The notes under the pieces are model-generated. The model saw only the letters and a list, made by a program, of their open reading frames with translations. It searched no databases and was not told the origin of the DNA. From an uncultured Ruminococcus sp. (GTDB lineage Bacteria; Bacillota; Clostridia; Oscillospirales; Ruminococcaceae), in the NCBI GenBank assembly GCA_946544695.1, contig CAMNMO010000068.1, forward strand, positions 1 to 11,006: a stretch of 11,006 nt of DNA, in the 5' to 3' direction. Both the position numbers and the translations under genes were made by a program. Numbering within the stretch: the stretch's first letter is position 1; each line of letters begins with the position of its first letter. Below are positions 6,064 through 11,006 of this stretch, in pieces.

Positions 6064-6158
6064 ATAAGATCATCTTTGTCTGAACTCACGACCTGACAGC
6101 GACTGTTTTATACATTTCAGACAATGCAGCTTTCAAAAGCCGTCAGATGTTGACCTGT

Positions 6159-6188
6159 GAATAGTACAAGCAATTGTACACATATAAT
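6159..6188 (+). promoter_or_regulatory. SigE-like promoter of sigK
   Basis: GAATAGT (6159-6165), a 15-base spacer, then CATATAAT (6181-6188). This fits the Bacillus SigE pattern (KMATATT, 14-15 bases, CATACAAT) with one mismatch in each box. No good housekeeping -35 lies 17 bases upstream of TATAAT. The leader is about 20-25 bases. Confidence 0.6.
6164..6179. promoter_or_regulatory. Palindrome in the sigK promoter
   Basis: A perfect 6-bp inverted repeat, GTACAA-GCAA-TTGTAC, lies between the -35 and -10 boxes. TAGTACAAGC (6162-6171) also differs at a single position from the SpoIIID site WWRRACARNY. Confidence 0.5.
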
Positions 6189-6217
6189 GTATCATCATTG
6201 AGAAAGGTGATGATTCC

Positions 6218-6910
6218 ATGTTACCGCAGATATTCGGTCTGCTGCAAAAGCTTTGTCAGACAGGGCTATTTTTTGGACTGCACTTCGACGGCAGGACTGT
6301 TTTCCCGAGACCTCTCACCGCCGCAGAGGAACGTGAATGCTTTGAAAAAATGTCGCAGGGCGACAGATCTGCCCGTGACAGACTTATACGCCATAACCTG
6401 CGGCTTGTGGCACATATCATAAAAAAGTACTACGCCGCTTCCTCCGACCAGGACGACCTCATATCCATTGGCACCATAGGACTTATCAAAGCTGTGCAGA
6501 CCTTCGACCACAGCAAGGGCACAAGGTTTGCCACCTATGGCAGCCGATGTGTTGAAAACGAGATACTCATGCATTTTCGTTCACTGAAAAAATCCGCATC
6601 TGATGTATCTATCGAAGAACCGTCACAGTCTGACAAGGACGGCAACAGTCTGTGCCTGATGGACCTGCTGACCGACGGGGAAGATGTGGCAGACAGGATA
6701 GAACTGCTGGTGCGTGCCGAGCAAATGTACGCAATTCTGGACAGCTGCCTTGACGAACGTGAGCGTGAAGTGGTGGTGATGCGCTACGGACTGTACGGCG
6801 GTCACGCCCTGACACAGCGTGAAGCAGCAAATAAGCTGGGTATCTCACGTTCCTATGTATCAAGGATAGAAAAGCGTGCCCTTGAAAAGCTGCGTGAAAA
6901 GCTTTCGTAA
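6218..6910 (+). CDS. sigK: RNA polymerase sporulation sigma factor SigK
   Basis: A 230-residue sigma-70 factor. SigK directs late mother-cell transcription during endospore formation. After a hydrophobic pro-like N-terminus (about 1-30, ending GRTVFPRPLTAAEE) come sigma region 2 at about 57-127 (NLRLVAHIIKKYY, DDLISIGTIGLIKAVQTF, RFATYGSRCVENEILM) and region 4 at about 176-229 (EREVVVMRYGLYG, then LTQREAANKLGISRSYVSRIEKRALEKL). Length and order match SigK. The coding sequence is continuous, with no skin element. The start at 6218 follows AAAGGTGAT by a normal distance. The gene is single, behind a SigE-like promoter and ahead of the hairpin at 6930. It diverges from fruR. Its presence suggests that the organism, or a recent ancestor, could sporulate. 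Confidence 0.92.
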   Translation: MLPQIFGLLQKLCQTGLFFGLHFDGRTVFPRPLTAAEERECFEKMSQGDRSARDRLIRHNLRLVAHIIKKYYAASSDQDDLISIGTIGLIKAVQTFDHSKGTRFATYGSRCVENEILMHFRSLKKSASDVSIEEPSQSDKDGNSLCLMDLLTDGEDVADRIELLVRAEQMYAILDSCLDEREREVVVMRYGLYGGHALTQREAANKLGISRSYVSRIEKRALEKLREKLS

Positions 6911-6929
6911 ATTAAGACCGATAATTATC

Positions 6930-6970
6930 AAAGCATCACTGTGCTGTGCATCGTGGTGCTTTGTTCTTTT
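6930..6970 (+). terminator. Terminator of sigK
   Basis: A 10-bp stem (6930-6939 AAAGCATCAC with 6953-6962 GTGGTGCTTT, one G-U pair) with a 13-base loop, followed by GTTCTTTT. The T-tract is weak but the stem is good. Confidence 0.65.
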
Positions 6971-7002
6971 GTATCTGCTAAAAAGCAGTGCTGCGCCGAT
7001 GA

Positions 7003-7031
7003 TTGAAATCAAGCGCTGTTTATGTTATAAT
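7003..7031 (+). promoter_or_regulatory. Housekeeping promoter upstream of the ECF sigma gene
   Basis: TTGAAA (7003-7008), a 17-base spacer, then TATAAT (7026-7031) preceded by TG at the extended -10 position (TGTTATAAT). It would give a leader of about 80 bases. Confidence 0.75.
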
Positions 7032-7057
7032 ATTTTTGAAAATTTTTTACTCCGACC

Positions 7058-7086
7058 GTTACTTTTGCGAAACGTTTCTCGTCTGT
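7058..7086 (+). promoter_or_regulatory. Candidate ECF-type autoregulated promoter
   Basis: GTTACTTTT from 7058 and CGTCTGT from 7080, with 17 bases between GTTAC and CGTC, resemble promoters read by Bacillus ECF sigmas (xGxAAC or GTTAC type -35, CGTC type -10). A 10-bp perfect palindrome, GAAACGTTTC (7069-7078), lies between them. It sits just downstream of the housekeeping promoter, so the gene may have basal plus self-activated transcription. Confidence 0.55.
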
Positions 7087-7116
7087 ATAAGTGATGGGAC
7101 AACAAGGAGGTACGAT

Positions 7117-7668
7117 ATGGAAGATGTAAATATCATAGAACTATACTTTAAAAGAGACACAACTGCAATAAAGGAGAGCCGAAAAAAATACGGCAGCTAT
7201 TGCAGCTGTATCGCAAATAATATCCTGCATTCGTTTGAGGATACGGAAGAATGCGTAAATGATACATGGTTCCGTGCGTGGAACAATATGCCCCCTGAAA
7301 AGCCGAACAGACTGGCTTTGTTTTTCGGCAGGATAACACGGAACCTGGCAATAGACAGATTCCGCAGGAACAAGTCACAGAAGAACGGCGGGGGACTGAC
7401 GGGAATATGTATATACGAACTGGATGAATGTATCGGTGATGGCAGTCCCGTTGAGGACAGGCTTGCTTTAAAGGAACTTATAAACAGTTTCCTGTCTGAG
7501 ATCAATGAAAATAACAGGGAGATCTTTCTTCTGCGTTACTGGTACATGATGCCGATCGCTGAGATTGCCGAATGCTGTGATATGACAGAAGGTGCTGTAA
7601 AGATGGTATTGCAGCGTGTGCGGGCAAAACTCAGAGATCACTTGGATAAGGAAGGTGTTGGTGTATGA
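7117..7668 (+). CDS. ECF-type RNA polymerase sigma factor
   Basis: A 183-residue group 4 (ECF) sigma factor. Region 2 is at about 24-88 (YGSYCSCIANNIL, EDTEECVNDTWFRAWNNMPP, ITRNLAIDRFRR). Region 4 is at about 118-175, with the helix-turn-helix IAEIAECCDMTEGAVKMVLQRVRAKL. There is no region 1 or 3, as usual for ECF factors. I chose ATG 7117 because AAGGAGGT lies 7 bases before it; the longer open frame to 7003 would start inside the promoter. The stop overlaps the serpin gene start by 4 bases (ATGA at 7665-7668), so the two are translationally coupled. This is the standard layout of a sigma factor with its anti-sigma. Its targets beyond its own promoter cannot be told. Confidence 0.92.
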   Translation: MEDVNIIELYFKRDTTAIKESRKKYGSYCSCIANNILHSFEDTEECVNDTWFRAWNNMPPEKPNRLALFFGRITRNLAIDRFRRNKSQKNGGGLTGICIYELDECIGDGSPVEDRLALKELINSFLSEINENNREIFLLRYWYMMPIAEIAECCDMTEGAVKMVLQRVRAKLRDHLDKEGVGV

Positions 7669-9149
7669 AAAACAGCGAGATACTATTTGATGTTATCGGT
7701 GAAGTAGATGAAAGTCTTTTGCCCGACTTTTATGCTATAAAGAAAAAAAGAGACCGTTACAGGTTCAGATTACTGGGCGCTGCGGTCGCCGCAGCGGTGC
7801 TGACCGTTGCTGTGTCACTGCCGCAGCTTATGGAAGGCGGCGTCAAGCCTGCTAAGCCCGAGTCCTCTGAAACGCAGAAGGTCAAGCTGCATACAGCCGT
7901 CATATCCGATGAGGACAGAGAAGCATTTACTCTGGCAGCAGCGGTATATCCGAAAATGCCACGATACGCCACAGGAAATGACAAAGCAGACAGGCAGGAA
8001 TGGGAAAAAGTGTTGGAAATACTGAGAGATCAGCCCGAGGGCTATGATGACGGCGTTGATTACTTCTTTTTCAACAGTGCACCTGTACTGCTGGAAGATG
8101 CAGGCAGTGGAAATGCGGTATATTCGCCGCTTGGTCTGTACATGGCGCTGAGTATGTCTGCCGAGATGACTGACGGTGACAGCAGGCAGCAGATACTTGA
8201 TGTGCTGGGTCAGAAGGATATTGATACCCTGCGCTCAAACGCAAAGTCTGTATGGAACGCAAATTATATGGACGACGGCGTGTCAGAATGCCTGCTTGCA
8301 AATTCGATCTGGCTCAACGACAATGCTGAATATCATCAGGACACTGTTGACAGTGTGGCAGAAAACTACTATGCATCTGTTTACAGCGGCGACCCCATGT
8401 CAGATGAATATAACATTATGCTGCATGACTGGATATCGGAGCAGACTGACGGATTGCTCGATGAATATATAGATGATATAAATATGGATCACGATATGCT
8501 GGCGACACTTGCTTCCACCGTGAATTACTGCGGTGAATGGGAAAGCACTTTTAAGCCTGAGGATATCCATACAGATGTGTTCCATTCACCTGACGGTGAT
8601 GTGCAATGTGATTTTATGCACGATGTTAAGAAGGTGGTCTATTATAATGGGCTCAGCTTTACTGCGGTAGAATTGCCGATGAAAAACAACGGCCATATCA
8701 AGCTGATACGTCCGAGTATCGGCACTTCACCAGAAATGCTGCTGAATGAAGATGGTGTAAGGCAGTTTATGCTTGATGACGGAGGTTATTTATACAAAAG
8801 AGAGACCGATGTATTTCTTGACATACCGAAATTTGATATATCTTCAAGTCTCGATCTGCGTGACAGTCTGCCAAAACTGGGCATCAGTGATATTTTCGAT
8901 CATGAACGCTCTAATTTTACGCCGCTTACTGATAAAGATAATATATATATCAGTAAGGCAGAGCAGGATACAAGAGTCATCATTGATGAGATGGGCTGCA
9001 AAGCTGCATCGGCGACAATGATGACTGCATGTGTGAATGGTTATCCGTACAGCACGACGGATTTCAGTCTGGATAAACCGTTTATCTTTGAGATAGAGAG
9101 CGAAACAGGTCTGCCGCTGTTTGCGGGCATCGTGAATGTACCTTACTGA
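7665..9149 (+). CDS. Transmembrane serpin, probable anti-sigma factor
   Basis: A 494-residue protein. Residues 1-35 are a short cytoplasmic segment (ILFDVIGEVDESLLPDF, then a basic stretch KKKRDRYRFR) resembling sigma-binding tails of clostridial ECF anti-sigma factors. Residues 36-53 are one membrane helix, N-terminus inside. Residues 54-125 are a linker. About 130-494 is a complete serpin domain: NAVYSPLGLYMALSM near 150-164, STVNYCGEW near 284-292, and the C-terminal signature FSLDKPFIFEI at 467-477, which satisfies the serpin pattern. The reactive-loop hinge DEMGCKAASAT (441-451) has the small residues of inhibitory serpins. By rough loop counting, the scissile bond lies near V457-Y460. 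Serpins trap proteases by a large irreversible rearrangement. The 4-bp overlap with the sigma gene suggests this shape change controls the sigma factor. Confidence 0.88.
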   Translation: MKNSEILFDVIGEVDESLLPDFYAIKKKRDRYRFRLLGAAVAAAVLTVAVSLPQLMEGGVKPAKPESSETQKVKLHTAVISDEDREAFTLAAAVYPKMPRYATGNDKADRQEWEKVLEILRDQPEGYDDGVDYFFFNSAPVLLEDAGSGNAVYSPLGLYMALSMSAEMTDGDSRQQILDVLGQKDIDTLRSNAKSVWNANYMDDGVSECLLANSIWLNDNAEYHQDTVDSVAENYYASVYSGDPMSDEYNIMLHDWISEQTDGLLDEYIDDINMDHDMLATLASTVNYCGEWESTFKPEDIHTDVFHSPDGDVQCDFMHDVKKVVYYNGLSFTAVELPMKNNGHIKLIRPSIGTSPEMLLNEDGVRQFMLDDGGYLYKRETDVFLDIPKFDISSSLDLRDSLPKLGISDIFDHERSNFTPLTDKDNIYISKAEQDTRVIIDEMGCKAASATMMTACVNGYPYSTTDFSLDKPFIFEIESETGLPLFAGIVNVPY

Positions 9150-9191
9150 CGAAATGCAGCATATATAAAGCTCCATTTGCTTTGCAAAACG

Positions 9192-9233
9192 AAAACGGAT
9201 AGCCGTCCGAAACATGACGGTTATCCGTTTTTT
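9192..9233 (+). terminator. Bidirectional Rho-independent terminator
   Basis: A 16-bp stem with one wobble position (9192-9207 with 9216-9231, arm AAAACGGATAGCCGTC), an 8-base loop and T's at 9228-9233. It lies between the serpin gene and the convergent oxidoreductase gene. On the - strand the stem itself ends in TTTT. Confidence 0.9.
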
Positions 9234-9277
9234 ATGCGTATTCGTGTATAATGACAAGGGGAGTACAGCCTGTATTA

Positions 9278-10762
9278 TCAGATATCTATGTTTCTCTTTT
9301 CCTTTTTCAGTATCCGCTGAACGGCGAATTTCCCCGATATTGCAGCTATCGGCAGACCTCCTGGGCTCATTATCCACTGACCTGCCATGTAGAAATTCTT
9401 CAGCCCTTTAAGCACGCCTTTGACCTTCAGCTGCTTTGAATCGGGCGTAGTCACAAATGCCATATATGCCCCGTGATAAGCGTTGCAGTATCTCTCGTAG
9501 GTCAGCGGTGTCCAGCAGTCGAGAAGTTCCATCTTTCCGTCAAGTTCGGGAAATTCCCTGACGATGCGGGCGGTAACTTCATTTATAAGCTCCTGCTTTT
9601 TAGCTTTGTATTCCTCTTTCGACAAGCTTTTCCAGTAAAGATAATCCTCATCGCTCTGGGGGATATTAGTCTGCAATACCGCCTTGCCCTCAGGTGCGAA
9701 GGTCTTGTCGTAACCGTAGTTCTTTATGTAGATGCGCTCGAACTTCCTGCTGCCTATACTTATCGGTTCACAGCCGAAGAATATGGTGTCCTCACCGCTG
9801 AAATCGTCATCTATCCTGAAAGCCATCTGGAATCCGCTGGTGGTGGGGTATTTTTTGCTCTCGCTGTAAGCGGCGTCAAATTCCTTCGGCATGTAAGACC
9901 TGTCAAGCAGTCTGCCAAACAGGAAGCTTGGGTCTACCGCCGAAATAACTTCGTCTGCCATGACCTTTTCGCCGTTTTCCAGTTCTATCCCCTTAGCTGT
10001 GCCGTTCTCGACTATTATCCTCTTTACGGGCGTATCGGTGTGCAGCACGCCGCCCATCGACCTGAATCTTTCGATTATCCTGTTGGTCATCGCCAGTGAA
10101 CCGCCAATTGGTATGTTGCCGTTGCCGCTTGTCATGGTGGCATAAGATACCAAGAACGAGTAAGCTGTGTACTCAGCGGGCAGGTAGTCGGTCATCAGCT
10201 TTTTCAGCAGGGGAGAATGGAATCTTTCAGCCAGCCCACTGAGGTCGCACTTGCCGTACTCTTTCATTACCTTAGGCATGTTAGCCATGCTTTTGCCCAT
10301 TCTGATGTAGTCGCCCACTTTCATCATGTCCATCGGTTTTTCACCCGGGATAGTGCAGCTTTCAGCGTACCTTACATGCTCGATGAATTTCTGTATCTCA
10401 TCTTTGTCCTCGGGGGAAATTTCGATAAGTTCACGTTCGGTGCGGTCAAGGTCGTTCCAGAGTGTGGCTTCCTGACCGTTCAGTCTGCTTGAATAGAACT
10501 TCTTTGTATCGGCGTAGGGCGTATCCTTATCCAGTGCGCCCATAGTGTTCCACACATTCCATACAGATGTACTGCTGTCAGTGCCTGTCAGCCAGTGTAT
10601 GCAGTTGTCGATGTGGCAGCCTTTTCTGTTCCAGCCCATGCATTCGCCGCCCGCAACATGGTTTTTCTCGTATATCACAGCATCGTACCCCGCTTTGAGT
10701 GCATATATGCCTGCTGAAAGTCCGCCAATGCCGCCGCCGATAACAACTATCTTCTTTTTCAT
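9278..10762 (-). CDS. CrtI/phytoene-desaturase-type NAD(P)/FAD-dependent oxidoreductase
   Basis: A 494-residue flavoprotein. The N-terminal dinucleotide-binding motif is GGGIGGLSAG at 9-18, with the ribose-binding acidic residue in YEKN at about 31-34, followed by AGGEC. Near the C-terminus is the matching FAD motif YMAGQWIMSPGGLPIAAISGK. The order and length fit the CrtI/retinol-saturase superfamily, which oxidises or reduces C-C bonds of hydrophobic substrates. No carotenoid or isoprenoid gene lies nearby, so naming it a phytoene desaturase would be unsafe. No signal peptide is seen, so it is cytosolic or membrane-associated. The start at 10762 follows a purine-rich AAAGGAAG site at a normal distance. 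The gene converges on the serpin gene and appears to stand alone. Its promoter is not clear, because the dispersed repeat begins 40 bases upstream. Confidence 0.85.
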   Translation of the reverse strand: MKKKIVVIGGGIGGLSAGIYALKAGYDAVIYEKNHVAGGECMGWNRKGCHIDNCIHWLTGTDSSTSVWNVWNTMGALDKDTPYADTKKFYSSRLNGQEATLWNDLDRTERELIEISPEDKDEIQKFIEHVRYAESCTIPGEKPMDMMKVGDYIRMGKSMANMPKVMKEYGKCDLSGLAERFHSPLLKKLMTDYLPAEYTAYSFLVSYATMTSGNGNIPIGGSLAMTNRIIERFRSMGGVLHTDTPVKRIIVENGTAKGIELENGEKVMADEVISAVDPSFLFGRLLDRSYMPKEFDAAYSESKKYPTTSGFQMAFRIDDDFSGEDTIFFGCEPISIGSRKFERIYIKNYGYDKTFAPEGKAVLQTNIPQSDEDYLYWKSLSKEEYKAKKQELINEVTARIVREFPELDGKMELLDCWTPLTYERYCNAYHGAYMAFVTTPDSKQLKVKGVLKGLKNFYMAGQWIMSPGGLPIAAISGKFAVQRILKKEKRNIDI

Positions 10763-10802
10763 TTTGTTTCTTCCTTTCTTCTGTCCGACTCATTTTATAT
10801 TA

Positions 10803-11006
10803 TGGTTATACCGCTGACACACCACACTAAACAGCCTTTCAGCGGGCATTATATTAAACGACATAGATTTTCTGACTTATCCCGACCACACCGCCAAATA
10901 TCGCAGGCAGTGCGGTCGGTATAAGTGAAAATCTATATGTCGTTTACTATAACAATAGTTGGCGGTTTTCTCTCCCCCGCCGTAAGGCAAATGCGTGAAC
11001 GCATGG
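10803..11006. mobile_element. Dispersed repeat element, copy B (right end outside window)
   Basis: TGGTTATACCGCTGACACAC at 10803 matches the left end of the element at 3807. The likeness continues to CGGG at 10843-10846 and resumes at GGCGG 10961 through the CCGCCG near 10982. The first segment has outer arms CCGCTGA/TCAGCGG (10811-10817 with 10839-10845), which are less complete in copy A. Between the two homologous parts lies the long hairpin 10855-10946, absent from copy A. The last bases hold small hairpins GCC-GTAA-GGC and ATGCGT-GA-ACGCAT. There is no open frame of note. Confidence 0.5.
10855..10946 (-). repeat. Long 92-base hairpin inside the repeat element
   Basis: The arms 10855-10895 and 10906-10946 pair over about 36 base pairs around a 10-base loop (AAATATCGCA), with two 2-base bulges. 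Of the three mismatches, two (10888/10913 and 10892/10909) become G-U pairs only in a - strand transcript. It could be a MITE-like palindrome or a structured leader of the oxidoreductase gene. Confidence 0.7.

Noticed and set aside
7003..7116. N-terminal extension of the ECF sigma factor
   Set aside because: It overlaps both promoters; ATG 7117 has a strong ribosome binding site and gives a standard ECF length.
9473..10099. 208-residue + strand frame
   Set aside because: It is antisense to the oxidoreductase gene, with no ribosome binding site and no family features.
10949..10962. ATAAC...GTT resembling the LysR-type box
   Set aside because: Spacing is wrong, the right half is incomplete and no promoter lies at the right distance.

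Overview
The window looks like chromosomal DNA from a Ruminococcus-like clostridium (Oscillospiraceae, low-to-mid GC Firmicutes). This is inferred from strong AGGAGG ribosome binding sites, a SigK sporulation sigma factor, an extended -10 style of promoter, a fruR-fruK pair, and flavodoxin/DUF4405/aldo-keto reductase genes typical of anaerobic clostridia. UGA is used as a normal stop (for example at the end of the aldo/keto reductase gene). No tRNA, rRNA, CRISPR array or transposase gene was seen.

Layout. Bases 2-223 hold the C-terminal end of an unrecognised + strand gene, closed by a two-way terminator. Bases 381-4053 form a redox block on the - strand: an aldo/keto reductase with its own promoter, then a second unit reading leftwards from about 3990: a membrane-anchored flavodoxin-like gene broken by an in-frame TGA, a DUF4405 membrane cytochrome-like protein, and a flavodoxin-like lipoprotein. 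Both units carry the same upstream element (1324-1364 and 4013-4053) at identical distance from the -10 box. They therefore look like one regulon, most likely of a LysR-type regulator that is not in the window.

Bases 4120-6063 are a fructose operon on the - strand: a DeoR-type repressor (fruR) followed directly by 1-phosphofructokinase (fruK), both starting with TTG, with a tandem 14-bp candidate operator overlapping the promoter. No fructose PTS gene is present. Bases 6159-6970 hold an uninterrupted sigK behind a SigE-like promoter.

Bases 7003-9233 hold the most interesting unit: an ECF sigma factor overlapping by 4 bp a gene for a transmembrane protein whose cytoplasmic N-terminus looks like an anti-sigma segment and whose outer part is a complete serpin. 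This suggests a protease-sensing sigma/anti-sigma pair. Bases 9278-10762 (- strand) encode a CrtI-type FAD oxidoreductase.

Non-coding elements. A short dispersed repeat is present at 3807-3960, flanked by a 12-bp direct duplication in the leader of the flavodoxin operon. A second copy begins at 10803 and contains, or is interrupted by, a 92-base long hairpin.
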